A stretch of 56,903 nucleotides of DNA, taken from NCBI GenBank assembly GCA_012959435.1, contig DUDF01000172.1, positions 1 through 56,903 of the forward strand. Direction: 5' to 3'. Made by a program: the position numbers and the translations under genes. The notes beneath the pieces are model-generated. The model had not been told where the DNA came from and did not search any database. It saw only the letters and a list, made by a program, of their open reading frames with translations. Of the stretch, positions 46,878 to 56,790 are shown one piece after another; position 1 is the stretch's first letter; every line of letters starts with the position of its first letter. This DNA is from Candidatus Poseidoniales archaeon. Lineage in GTDB: Archaea > Thermoplasmatota > Poseidoniia > Poseidoniales > Thalassarchaeaceae.

Positions 46878-49800
46878 TTGAGCAAGAAGAAACTGACAAC
46901 AATTGTGTCGAGCGTACGCTTTAGCCTCGCTTTGGTCTTACTTCTAGTGGCCATGCCATGGGCTAATTTTAGTAGCCAACCTGAGGTGTTAAACACAGAT
47001 GAAACAGTTTCCTTCAGTAACGATATTTGGAATGAGACGCCTTTCAGAAATGTTGCAATCCCAGAAACATTCACTTTTCTAAATCATATTGACTATTCTG
47101 ATGTTGGCGTCCTGATAAACAACAAAAGTGAGGCAAGTAAAACCATAGGTTATGCTTTTGTTGCCGCCCGTAATATTAGCGCTAACCATATTTTTCTTTT
47201 TGATAATGACAGTACCCCTACTGCAGAAACCATCAACCCAACCCAATTTGACACTTATTTCGCAGAGCCGTTACGACAAATGATTAGTGACCGTAATCTG
47301 ACTACAGAACTCAATTATCTAGTCACCACCAAAGGAATCCCTCTTAGAATCAATGGGCCAGGTAATGGCAAAGCTGCCTTCGATTCTGAAATCGGTTTGG
47401 TTAACGGCGCATTCAACTCCACAATACACCAAAACTGGTGGGCATCACATACCTATGGACCAGGTGCTGGTGAGGAAATGAAACAGTTTTCACGCCAAGA
47501 AGAGGGCTTCTATTTGGTCACTAGATTAACAGGATACACAGTGGAAACTGCACTCGGCCTAATTGACAAAGCAAACAATTCGTTCGGCCAGAGAGGACAG
47601 GGTGTGTTGGACCTCGCTACAAACCGTAATAGTTCGGGATACAAATGGTGGAACGATTTGCTCTATGCGGCTAATACGACATTAAATGGTAGCATGGAGA
47701 TTCCAGTCCACTTCAATCAAAATTCTACTTTTGTGACAAATGAATCAAATGTGATGTTGTACGCTTCGTGGGGATCTAATGATGGCTCATGGAATTCCAA
47801 CTGGCTACCAAATTCCGGCTTTGACACTGCTGGTAGCGGATGGGGGACGGGTGCTAAATATTGGAATTCCACTAATCCACCCCTCGTAGGAAATGAGGGT
47901 TTTACTTGGGTTAGGCAAACCGCTGTAAAAAAGAATGGAAATGGAGCACTTGAAGGGGCTTTAACAGCCGATATATGCACAGTAACAGAGGCAAGCGCAA
48001 CCTCTGGTCTACTGGCTGAATATTTTGACAATAGTGGAGTAACATATAACTCTAGTTTGATGCCAGATTTATCTAGTAGGAATCCTGACTATTGGCGCTC
48101 TGAGCCCGATATTAACCACGCAGTAACAGGAGGGACGTGGGCTGGACTTGACAGTAGTCAATTCAGTGAATATTATTCTGCCCGACATAGTGGCGCCATC
48201 ACAATACCAGATAGTGGAAACTGGACTTTCTACCTCAACAGTGATGATGGGTCCAAATTGTGGATTGATGGCATAGAAGTTATCAGCAATATGGGAGTTC
48301 ACGGAATGAGAGAAATCGCTGGGACAATATGGCTCGCCTCTGGGACCCACACGCTCCGCAGTGAGTTCTTTGAGCATGGAGGGCATGCGGGACTCATTCT
48401 TTCTTGGCAAGGGGCAAATCAGAGTAAACAGGTAGTACCCTCCTCTGCTTTCACGAGGGGGGTAGCCGATTCAGTTACTACTGATTTAGCACATCACTGG
48501 TCCTTTGACGATGGCTCTGGAACTAATATCACTGATTCAATAGGATCTGCAAACTTAACTCTATTCAACAGCAATAATGGTATTGGGTGGCAGCAGTGTC
48601 TGTTTGGAAATTGTTACCAATTTGACGGAGTTGACGATTATGCAAAAATCGATGTCAACGACTGGGCTGGGAACTTTTCAGTCTCATTGTGGACCAAAAC
48701 AGGAAATGTTAGCCAAGACCGTTATTCTTCCGCCTTTGCAGTGAATGATGTCGCTGGCGATTCCGCCTCTTTCCAAATTATGACTAGTGGCTCAAATTCT
48801 GGTGATTGGGAAGTTTATCACAACGCCTCGTATTCATTTGGAGCTATTGAAGCTGGAGTTTGGACGCATCTAGCAGTCACCTACGAAAACAACACATTGA
48901 AGCAATATCTCAATGGTAAATTAATACAAACAAACGTCGTACTAAATGGAAGTATTGATAGTATTGAACTATACAAAGTAGGCGTCAACAGGGGTGGAAA
49001 TACCCACTATGAAGGATTGATTGATGACTTGAAAGTTTGGAACAGAACCCTACAGGATTCTGAGGTGGCGGAAATTAATGCTGCTGCTGCTGTAACTTGT
49101 TCCGACTACAGCAATGCAGGAAGTGGTGAAACATCTGTAGAACAAGATTATGATTTCAGTGATGATTTGAAAGATCATGCTTGGATAATCTATGGTTACG
49201 GACTGAAAGATGGTTGGATTGCTGGAAATTATCGAATAGAAGTAGACTCCTTTGACGATAACGGTACACTGCTTGAAACCAATACAAGTTCAACACAAAA
49301 TTTGGCAACCTCGTGGAATTCGAAAACTATGCGTTTCAGGCCACCTGCAAACGCTTCATCATTCAAAGTCAAAATGGTTGCATTACTTGATTCAGGTAGT
49401 AGAAATGGTTCAGTCTACTTTGATACTATGAATCTCAGGGCAATCAGACCACACTTTGAATGGGTTGATGGTAGTATTGCCGAGACCGCTGTGAGCACAG
49501 GTGGCAGGACCTTCGCATGGGGAGCGTCGTACGGGCAGAGCCTAGTGGTCGATCTCTTAGAAGATGGAGTATCAGGAGTGAAGGGGTACGTTTACGAGCC
49601 TTACCTTTCAGCAGTTGGTTATCCAAATATACTTCTCCCCTACTACGCTTATGGTTACAATTTTGCAGAAGTTAATTATGCTGCTAGTCCCTTAATTTCA
49701 TGGATGGGGACTGTGGTTGGCGACCCTAAGATGGCACCTTATTCTGATATTCTTCACGATATCGAAGTAGAGGCAGTTAGAGCAGACGGTCGGTTGACGG

Positions 49801-52124
49801 CTGATGTCAACGGGAGTATTGATGTATTGTTGCAAAATCTCGCACCAGGCCCCGTAAATGGCACCCTAGAGGTGCGAGACAGAAATGGTAATACAATTCT
49901 TGCAAATGTGACAATTCAGATGCCCGGTGGCAATGAAATCGGTTCTCGACGTATTGTTTCAGTAAATATTACTCCAACTAGAATTGGCTTCAACGAGTAT
50001 GTTATCCGCTACATTGCAAGTGACTGGAAAAATCCTGAGCGTGTTGTTGATAACAATCTCGGTATCCTCAATATTCAGGTTAATGAACCCCCTCTTATCA
50101 ATAATTTAGTCTGCTCATCGTGGACTGTTAGCAGAGGGGATACTGTTGGCTGTACAACCACAGCCAGTGATGACTTCGGCGTAGTACAAAGTCGACTCGG
50201 ATGGCGACTTAATGGTAGTGGGGAAAACTGGACTTTCATCAATTCAACTAGTGTTGATTACATCGCTTGGTATAGTGGTTTGACAATCCCAACTAATATT
50301 GAATTAGGTACTCTTGACCTGATTGCTGAAGTTAGAGATGAGCAATCCCAGTACACACTTCTGCAACTTGATAATGCAATGGTGGTAACCAATGCTTTAC
50401 ACAATTGGTTTGGAGTACATATCGCAGGAGTAGATGCAAATGAGTGGAATGGAGTAACAACACTCTCACCATTCACTGCCCCAAAAACCGTGGTTCGTGA
50501 TACTGATATTATACTCACTGCCTGTGTTGTTGATGCAGACCATGACCCCTTAACTGAGTTGCCGATGATACTCACTGATAGCGGTAATGTAAGCGGTGTT
50601 GAGCCAACGGATAGCGAATTTTCAGATGTCTTTTGCTACCAAGCAACTTGGCGTTTAGATTGGGGTAGTGAAACTAGGGATGTCACCGTTTATCTTTACG
50701 ATTCGATTGGTAATCTGTTTACAACTAGATTGGTTTCGGTGCATGACGAGAAATTCATTGCAGATCTCACCCTTGTTGATTTTGGGGGAGACTTACTTAC
50801 TTTGGCGAAAGGCATAGGGGAGAGAATAGTAATCTCCCTATCTGATTATGATGACCCACTCTCAGACTATACTTACAATTTAACAGTTGAATGGCCAGGT
50901 CATTCAGAGTATACTCAGCAAGGAGAAATTAAGGCAGCAGAAATGATGCGTCAAAACTCCTCGGTCACTTTGCCCCCACCAGAGGCGGGATTAGTATTTG
51001 GTGAATTAATTGTCACATTAGAAATTACTGATATTGCAGCAAATGGTGAAAGTCAAGTTGTTGAAATGAATTGGACTATGCATCTGCAACCCCCTCTAGT
51101 ATACGATATTGGCTTCTGTGAGGGCGATGATACACCAATAACACGAGGAGATGAAATTCGTGGCTGGGTAATGATAGACCCTCATCGGATGATTGAAGGG
51201 GCATCAGTCAATCTTGCTCAATCAGGGAATATCAAACCAATGCAATCGAGTAAATGGGACTGGGATGATTGTCAATTCCCCGATTCTGAAGATTATCATT
51301 GGGGATTCATCATCTTAGCAGATAACAGTTTTACAGCTGGAGATGCAACCCTACAGATTATTGCAAGAGACATTGATGGTTTGAGTGCAGTTGGTGAATT
51401 TACTGTTGAAATTGAGTACGGAATTCCTGCAATAGTAAACCAATCAGGAGAAGTAATGGAAGGACAGTTAGGAGAACTTGAAGCAATTGTTCTCGACTCA
51501 GATGGACACGTTGGAACTGTATGCTCTTTCATCATCATTGACAAAAATGGCACGACGGTCATGGAGTCTGAAGGCCCACTACCTAGTACTGGTGTATTCA
51601 CCGCTCGCTGGATGCCACCTACTGGGGGGGCGCCGTTTGCATCAACTATTGGTTGCACTGATGAACAGGGACATCAAGTTGCTCACACTAGAAATGGCAT
51701 CACCCCACAACCGGTAATAGATAACAAAACCGATGATGTATTGAATCAAAGTTCTAATTCATCAGATTCAAATATGAATTTGGTTATGGCAGTTGGGCTT
51801 GCTCTACTAATAATTTCAGCCATTGGTATTACTCTCTTAGTAATGCGGTTACGCCCTCCAGACGAAGAAATTGAAGACGCTGAATTAGATGACGAAGAAA
51901 TTGTTGGATGGGCTGCACCTGCTGATTCACGAGCTGAAGGTGAACAAAATATTGCCATCGCTGAAATGGCCATGGAATCCCTAAGTGATGTCTCTGAATC
52001 CGAAAATAATTTGACAGGGGTTGAAGAAGTTCTCAATTCTGAAACGATAGAAGAACAAGATTCAGAACTTGATTGGATTGATGAAAACCCACTATTAAGC
52101 ACCTCTGATGAGCCAAAGGATTGA
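46878..52124 (+). CDS. Giant secreted protein with PA14 and LamG-like domains, C-terminal TM (TTG start)
   Basis: PA14: GLLAEYFDN...YSARHSGAITIPDSGNWTFYLNSDDGSKLWIDG; LamG: HHWSFDDGSGTNITDSIG...FDGVDDYAKI...LDDLKVWNRTLQDSEV; N-terminal region resembling TIGR03790 (NYLVTTKGIPLRI); TM NLVMAVGLALLIISAIGITLLVMRL. Confidence 0.85.
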   Translation: MSKKKLTTIVSSVRFSLALVLLLVAMPWANFSSQPEVLNTDETVSFSNDIWNETPFRNVAIPETFTFLNHIDYSDVGVLINNKSEASKTIGYAFVAARNISANHIFLFDNDSTPTAETINPTQFDTYFAEPLRQMISDRNLTTELNYLVTTKGIPLRINGPGNGKAAFDSEIGLVNGAFNSTIHQNWWASHTYGPGAGEEMKQFSRQEEGFYLVTRLTGYTVETALGLIDKANNSFGQRGQGVLDLATNRNSSGYKWWNDLLYAANTTLNGSMEIPVHFNQNSTFVTNESNVMLYASWGSNDGSWNSNWLPNSGFDTAGSGWGTGAKYWNSTNPPLVGNEGFTWVRQTAVKKNGNGALEGALTADICTVTEASATSGLLAEYFDNSGVTYNSSLMPDLSSRNPDYWRSEPDINHAVTGGTWAGLDSSQFSEYYSARHSGAITIPDSGNWTFYLNSDDGSKLWIDGIEVISNMGVHGMREIAGTIWLASGTHTLRSEFFEHGGHAGLILSWQGANQSKQVVPSSAFTRGVADSVTTDLAHHWSFDDGSGTNITDSIGSANLTLFNSNNGIGWQQCLFGNCYQFDGVDDYAKIDVNDWAGNFSVSLWTKTGNVSQDRYSSAFAVNDVAGDSASFQIMTSGSNSGDWEVYHNASYSFGAIEAGVWTHLAVTYENNTLKQYLNGKLIQTNVVLNGSIDSIELYKVGVNRGGNTHYEGLIDDLKVWNRTLQDSEVAEINAAAAVTCSDYSNAGSGETSVEQDYDFSDDLKDHAWIIYGYGLKDGWIAGNYRIEVDSFDDNGTLLETNTSSTQNLATSWNSKTMRFRPPANASSFKVKMVALLDSGSRNGSVYFDTMNLRAIRPHFEWVDGSIAETAVSTGGRTFAWGASYGQSLVVDLLEDGVSGVKGYVYEPYLSAVGYPNILLPYYAYGYNFAEVNYAASPLISWMGTVVGDPKMAPYSDILHDIEVEAVRADGRLTADVNGSIDVLLQNLAPGPVNGTLEVRDRNGNTILANVTIQMPGGNEIGSRRIVSVNITPTRIGFNEYVIRYIASDWKNPERVVDNNLGILNIQVNEPPLINNLVCSSWTVSRGDTVGCTTTASDDFGVVQSRLGWRLNGSGENWTFINSTSVDYIAWYSGLTIPTNIELGTLDLIAEVRDEQSQYTLLQLDNAMVVTNALHNWFGVHIAGVDANEWNGVTTLSPFTAPKTVVRDTDIILTACVVDADHDPLTELPMILTDSGNVSGVEPTDSEFSDVFCYQATWRLDWGSETRDVTVYLYDSIGNLFTTRLVSVHDEKFIADLTLVDFGGDLLTLAKGIGERIVISLSDYDDPLSDYTYNLTVEWPGHSEYTQQGEIKAAEMMRQNSSVTLPPPEAGLVFGELIVTLEITDIAANGESQVVEMNWTMHLQPPLVYDIGFCEGDDTPITRGDEIRGWVMIDPHRMIEGASVNLAQSGNIKPMQSSKWDWDDCQFPDSEDYHWGFIILADNSFTAGDATLQIIARDIDGLSAVGEFTVEIEYGIPAIVNQSGEVMEGQLGELEAIVLDSDGHVGTVCSFIIIDKNGTTVMESEGPLPSTGVFTARWMPPTGGAPFASTIGCTDEQGHQVAHTRNGITPQPVIDNKTDDVLNQSSNSSDSNMNLVMAVGLALLIISAIGITLLVMRLRPPDEEIEDAELDDEEIVGWAAPADSRAEGEQNIAIAEMAMESLSDVSESENNLTGVEEVLNSETIEEQDSELDWIDENPLLSTSDEPKD

Positions 52125-52149
52125 ATGCCTAACCATTCTCCTCGGTTAC

Positions 52150-52383
52150 ATGGCAGTTGGATATGTACTCATTAACGTAAAACCAGGCTCAGAATTAGAG
52201 GTACATAGTGCAATCAATGCATTAGATATGGTTGAGGATGCAACTTTATTGTTCGGAGATTATGACCTCTTGGTCAAAATGACTGCTGAATCAATGAGTA
52301 GTATTGCTGCTGCAGTGGTTGAAAACATCCGTTCAATCTCTGGAGTAATTGATACTAAGACCCTTGCTGGTGCAGAACTGTGA
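52150..52383 (+). CDS. Stand-alone Lrp/AsnC ligand-binding (RAM) domain protein
   Basis: AVGYVLINVKPGSELEVHSAINALDMVEDATLLFGDYDLLVKMTAESMSSIAAAVVENIRSISGVIDTKTL; no HTH. ORF track start 52108. Confidence 0.85.
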   Translation: MAVGYVLINVKPGSELEVHSAINALDMVEDATLLFGDYDLLVKMTAESMSSIAAAVVENIRSISGVIDTKTLAGAEL

Positions 52384-52687
52384 TGGATCTAACTAGCAAC
52401 ACCTATTCCCAGCCTATTTTCTAGAAGAAATATCAGGCGTTTCATGATTTCAATTCCCTTTTTCGGGGAATTGTGAAAGTCGTTTCCGTAATTCATCATA
52501 ATGTTATTATTTAATCTCAGATTCTATTAACCAGTTATAAATTTGGAAACGATGGACCTCTAGCCTACGCAAGTATTGCTATTCGCAATGGGGTACAGAG
52601 CCTCTAATGTGGCGCAGTACCACATTTATACGGGGTAATGCTTAAATAACTAATGAAAAAAGGTGGTGGTCACCGAGGTAATCTGAA

Positions 52688-52951
52688 ATGAGTAAGAAAT
52701 ATTTCGTCCTGATGGACGGCGGAAATGATACGAGCCAAGTGTTCGCGAGCAAGCAACCTAGGGGAGCAGCCCTGAAAGCAGCTAGTCGCGGAGAGACAAA
52801 CATCCACTTGCGTGAGCGCGGCGGTGGAGGCCGTGTTCATGTATTCAAGGGATGGAGAGAGCAGGTTGCAAAGCCAGCAAACGGCCCAGCGTGGCTACCT
52901 GACAAGGTCTGGAAGGCCAATGTCAAGAAGATACGCGTGGACCATCTCTGA
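52688..52951 (+). CDS. Chromatin protein MC1
   Basis: KYFVLMDGGNDTSQVFASKQPRGAALKAASRGETNIHLRERGGGGRVHVFKGWREQVAKPANGPAWLPDKVWKANVKKIRVDHL matches methanogen/haloarchaeal MC1. Confidence 0.93.
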   Translation: MSKKYFVLMDGGNDTSQVFASKQPRGAALKAASRGETNIHLRERGGGGRVHVFKGWREQVAKPANGPAWLPDKVWKANVKKIRVDHL

Positions 52952-52994
52952 TTGAAGTCAAATCACTTGATGAACTACACAAGTAATGCGAACA

Positions 52995-53038
52995 GCCCGT
53001 TTGAGGGGGGATTCCTCCTCAAGCGGGCCATTTTTTTT
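52995..53038 (+). terminator. Intrinsic-type terminator hairpin after MC1 gene
   Basis: GCCCGTTTGAGG / CCTCAAGCGGGC (11 of 12 Watson-Crick plus one G-U), followed by CCATTTTTTTT. Confidence 0.8.
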
Positions 53039-53051
53039 GTAAAAAATACGA

Positions 53052-53819
53052 TTACTTACGAAGGCCAACTTTCTTAGCAATCCAAGCGATAGGATCGTAA
53101 TATTCTGTCACAATTCTCTCCTTAAGTGGGATAATTGCATTGTCTGTGATACTTATTCCTGCAGGACATACTTCTGTACAGCAACGGGTGATATTACAAT
53201 ATCCAATACCATAATCATCTTTGATTTTCGCCAATCTATCATCAGTGTCCAAGGGATGCATCTCCAAATTAGCCAAACGAACAAAGAACCGCGGACCTGC
53301 AAATTCGTCAAACAACTTGTGCTCACGTAAAACGTGGCAGGTGTCAATACAAAGCATGCACTCGATGCATGCCCTAAATTCTTGAACACGGTCTGCTTCA
53401 TTTTGCTGGAATTTCCAATCAAACTCTGCCGGACCTGCAAGAGGGGGGATTGTCTTATTCAACTCATAAGCCCAAGAAACATCAACTACCAAATCTTTGG
53501 TTAGTGGAAATGCTTGCATCGGTTTAACCAATACTGGTTGGCCAGAAGGAGTCTCTTCCTCTATATCTGACATCCGAGTCATACACATCAAACGAGGCTT
53601 GCCATTTACTTCAGCGGAACAAGAACCACATTTTCCAGCCTTGCAATTCCAGCGACAAGATAGGTCTGGTGCATGCTCTGCCTGAATCTGATGAATTACA
53701 TCCAGTACGACCATCCCCTCATCCATCTCAACGGTGTAATCAACCATCTCACCACAAGGATCGCCATCCTCATCTGGCTCACCACGGAATACTCTGAAAG
53801 TGACATCTTTGCCCATCTT
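53052..53819 (-). CDS. sdhB: Succinate dehydrogenase/fumarate reductase iron-sulfur subunit
   Basis: CRWNCKAGKCGSCSAEVNGKPRLMC, CIECMLCIDTCHV, GIGYCNITRCCTEVCPAGI. ORF track start 53852. Confidence 0.95.
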   Translation of the reverse strand, partial: KMGKDVTFRVFRGEPDEDGDPCGEMVDYTVEMDEGMVVLDVIHQIQAEHAPDLSCRWNCKAGKCGSCSAEVNGKPRLMCMTRMSDIEEETPSGQPVLVKPMQAFPLTKDLVVDVSWAYELNKTIPPLAGPAEFDWKFQQNEADRVQEFRACIECMLCIDTCHVLREHKLFDEFAGPRFFVRLANLEMHPLDTDDRLAKIKDDYGIGYCNITRCCTEVCPAGISITDNAIIPLKERIVTEYYDPIAWIAKKVGLRK

Positions 53820-55665
53820 ACTCTTCCTCCTCATGTAAGTCAGATGCGTCAAGCAAATCCTTCAAGTCGTCTCTCATAGATGGATAAGTTCTGTGTTCTA
53901 GAACCATTTCACCTTTCCCATCCATCATAATTACGCTGTTAATTTTACCCCAATAACTGTGATCGGGGGTCGGGAAATCTTCACGGGTGTGCCCGCCTCT
54001 ACTCTCTTCACGAGCTAGTGCCGCCATTGCACACATACGACTGATGTCAATCATGGCATTGATTTCCAATGCTTGATGCCATCCTGGGTTGTATATTCTA
54101 CTACCACCTGGAGATGTTGCTTTGCCGCGTGTGGCGAATTCATTGAGGTCATCTAATGCTTCAGCGAGTAAATCCTTAGTGCGGATGATACCAACCTTTT
54201 CTTGCATCATTTTACGTAATTCATTAACCACTGTAGCAGGATTCTCTCCGCCTTCCCTACTGAAGGGCGCTAGAGTTTCAGCAACTACTTCGTCAATTTC
54301 TGACTGTGATATTTCTTCCCAGCCATCCATCTCCGCTGCAGCCTTTGCCGAATATTCTCCGGAGCGCTTGCCAAAAGTGATTAAATCAGAAAGGGAATTT
54401 CCTCCAAGTCTATTTGCGCCATGTAATCCAGTTGCTGCTTCACCGGCAGCGTACAAACATTGTACGGTTGTTTCCTGAGTTTGTGGGTCAACTTTGACTC
54501 CCCCCATGACATAGTGGGCTGTAGGACCAACCTCCATTGGTTGGGTTGTGATGTCAACTCCTGCTAGTTCTTTGAATTGATGGAACATGCCTGGCAACTT
54601 TTTCCTAACCTGTTCTTCATCTCGCCAAGAGATATCAAGATAAGCGCCACCATGCTCACTTGCTCGGCCTGCTTTAATCTCAGAATTAATAGCCTTAGCA
54701 ACAACATCTCTAGTGAGAAGTTCAGGAGGCCTTCGCTTGGTGGCTAACTTGCCATCAACCACCTCTTGTACCCATTCAAGAGCCTCTGATTCAGTATCAG
54801 CGAATTCAGGCTTGTACATTTCGGGGACATAGTTGAACATGAAACGATCACCTTCTGAGTTACGCAACATTCCACCTTCGCCACGTACTCCTTCAGTCAC
54901 CAAAATTCCTTTGACAGATGGTGGCCAAATCATTCCAGTAGGATGGAATTGGACAAACTCCATGTCACCCATTTCTGCGCCTGCCCAGTAAGCCAGTGCG
55001 TGTCCTTCCCCAGTATACTCCCATGAGCCAGAACAAACTTCCCAGCAACGGGTAATCCCACCGGTAGCAAGTATCATTGTTTTAGCTTTGAAAACGTGCA
55101 GAGTACCATCAGCGCGATTGTAAGCAAAACATCCCGTAGCCTTGCCATCATTAGTGAAAATCTTGCGGACGGTATATTCCATGAATACCTCCATTCCGCT
55201 GTGTATGCCTCTCTCTTGCAGAGTTCGGATCATCTCTAGACCAGTCGCATCCCCAATATGGGCGAGGCGAGGATAGGTGTGCCCTCCGAAGTTCCTTTGA
55301 TTGGTCAAACCGGCTGGTGTACGGTCAAAAATCGCACCCCACTGCTCAAGTTCACGAATCCTGTCAGGAGATTCTTTTGCATGGATTTCAGCCATGCGCC
55401 AATCATTGAGGTATTTACCTCCCTTCATTGTGTCACGAAAATGTGTTTGCCAGTTGTCACGAGGGTCGGCATTTCCTAGAGCAGCGGCGGCTCCACCTTC
55501 AGCCATCACAGTGTGTGCTTTACCAAGCATTGACTTGCAAACTATTGCTACCGATGCACCTTCACGAGTTGCTTCAATTGCGGCCCTCAAGCCCGCTCCA
55601 CCTGCGCCAATAATGACAACATCATACTCATGCGTAGTAACTTCAGTCATCACAAACCACCCCAC
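53818..55665 (-). CDS. sdhA: Succinate dehydrogenase/fumarate reductase flavoprotein subunit
   Basis: YDVVIIGAGGAGLRAAIEA, MAEGGAAAALGNADPRDNWQTHFRDTMKGGKYLND, FGGHTYPR, MEFVQFHPTG, HYVMGGVKVD, GLHGANRLGGNSLSDLITFG. Confidence 0.97.
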   Translation of the reverse strand: MGWFVMTEVTTHEYDVVIIGAGGAGLRAAIEATREGASVAIVCKSMLGKAHTVMAEGGAAAALGNADPRDNWQTHFRDTMKGGKYLNDWRMAEIHAKESPDRIRELEQWGAIFDRTPAGLTNQRNFGGHTYPRLAHIGDATGLEMIRTLQERGIHSGMEVFMEYTVRKIFTNDGKATGCFAYNRADGTLHVFKAKTMILATGGITRCWEVCSGSWEYTGEGHALAYWAGAEMGDMEFVQFHPTGMIWPPSVKGILVTEGVRGEGGMLRNSEGDRFMFNYVPEMYKPEFADTESEALEWVQEVVDGKLATKRRPPELLTRDVVAKAINSEIKAGRASEHGGAYLDISWRDEEQVRKKLPGMFHQFKELAGVDITTQPMEVGPTAHYVMGGVKVDPQTQETTVQCLYAAGEAATGLHGANRLGGNSLSDLITFGKRSGEYSAKAAAEMDGWEEISQSEIDEVVAETLAPFSREGGENPATVVNELRKMMQEKVGIIRTKDLLAEALDDLNEFATRGKATSPGGSRIYNPGWHQALEINAMIDISRMCAMAALAREESRGGHTREDFPTPDHSYWGKINSVIMMDGKGEMVLEHRTYPSMRDDLKDLLDASDLHEEEE

Positions 55666-56531
55666 AACACAATGTCAGTCCACCAACCCATTGTACATGC
55701 GTATATGTAAAAGTCAGCAAACATCACCCAAAATAATGAAAATAGCGCCCAATCTTTGTGATGGACATTTAGGAATGAACTCATACTCCACAATTTGTAT
55801 TTGAAACGAGCAACCCGCGAGGAGGTCCAATCATTTGTTCCACCTCCGACAAGATGACGGAAAGCATGGCATCCAAGTGTATAACCAGATAGAAGTATCA
55901 CATTGAGTGCGAGAATTAATGTTCCAACTGAAAAGCCCCAAGAGCCGCCTTCAAAGTGGGTTGAAAGCAATACATCGTACGATAGTATCAGTAGGTAAGC
56001 AAGAGCGGCATACATGAAATATCGATGCAAATTTTGGATGACAAGAAGTTTGGTTTCACCTTTGTAACTCTTCCAAGGGGCTAATGCCGGTTTGCTAACA
56101 GCACATGCTGTTGGTTGTTGCATATATACGCGATAGTATGCCTTACGGTAATAGTAACAGGTACCTCTAAAGCCTGCTGGGAAAATTAGAATGAACATTG
56201 CTGGAGACATCCACCAAAGAAATTCTGGAACTGGGCCACCCAGCCCTTCTCCACCAGGGATGATGAGGGGGCTAAACAGTGGACTAAGAACGTGACTTCC
56301 TTGATTTTCTATCGCCATGGTGCCTGCATGACCTCCCTGCCCCCCGGATAATCCGAAATCAGCAAAAATCCAAAAATCAGCCTCCATAAATCCACGCCAA
56401 GTAGAATATGCAATCATTATTCCAAGATAGATGGCCATTGCTGTAGGGCCTTTCCACCAAGCATCAATTCGGTCTGTAGCACCAAAGCCTTGACGCATTG
56501 GTAGTTTGACTGATTCACCCATGAACTTCAA
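55650..56531 (-). CDS. sdhC: Succinate dehydrogenase/fumarate reductase membrane (cytochrome b) subunit, single polypeptide
   Basis: Multi-TM with HRYFMYAALAYLLILSYD, SGYTLGCHAFRHLVGGG; overlaps sdhA in sdhC-A-B order. Confidence 0.82.
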   Translation of the reverse strand: MKFMGESVKLPMRQGFGATDRIDAWWKGPTAMAIYLGIMIAYSTWRGFMEADFWIFADFGLSGGQGGHAGTMAIENQGSHVLSPLFSPLIIPGGEGLGGPVPEFLWWMSPAMFILIFPAGFRGTCYYYRKAYYRVYMQQPTACAVSKPALAPWKSYKGETKLLVIQNLHRYFMYAALAYLLILSYDVLLSTHFEGGSWGFSVGTLILALNVILLSGYTLGCHAFRHLVGGGTNDWTSSRVARFKYKLWSMSSFLNVHHKDWALFSLFWVMFADFYIYACTMGWWTDIVLWGGL

Positions 56532-56655
56532 ACCCTATTCAACTCGCGGCGTGAGTCTATATCCTATCAACTTCACTACTCAAACATCAGTGCGATATTA
56601 CACGCCATGGTTTCAACCGTTAGCCTTGAAAGAGGCCGCTTACATCGATTGAGTA

Positions 56656-56757
56656 ATGGACTACGAGCCGCTGAGTATCTGCCTGAAATGTGGCTTCATG
56701 CCTGGTGCTTTCATCCCTGGGATGAAATGCCCCGAATGTGGACATGTGATGCTTTGA
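56656..56757 (+). CDS. Micro-protein (33 aa) with two CxxC knuckles (zinc ribbon-like)
   Basis: Own translation: MDYEPLSICLKCGFMPGAFIPGMKCPECGHVML*; below the length cut-off of the ORF track. Confidence 0.5.
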   Translation: MDYEPLSICLKCGFMPGAFIPGMKCPECGHVML

Positions 56758-56790
56758 GCATGCATGGTATTTGAGAACAATGAAGGTGGC

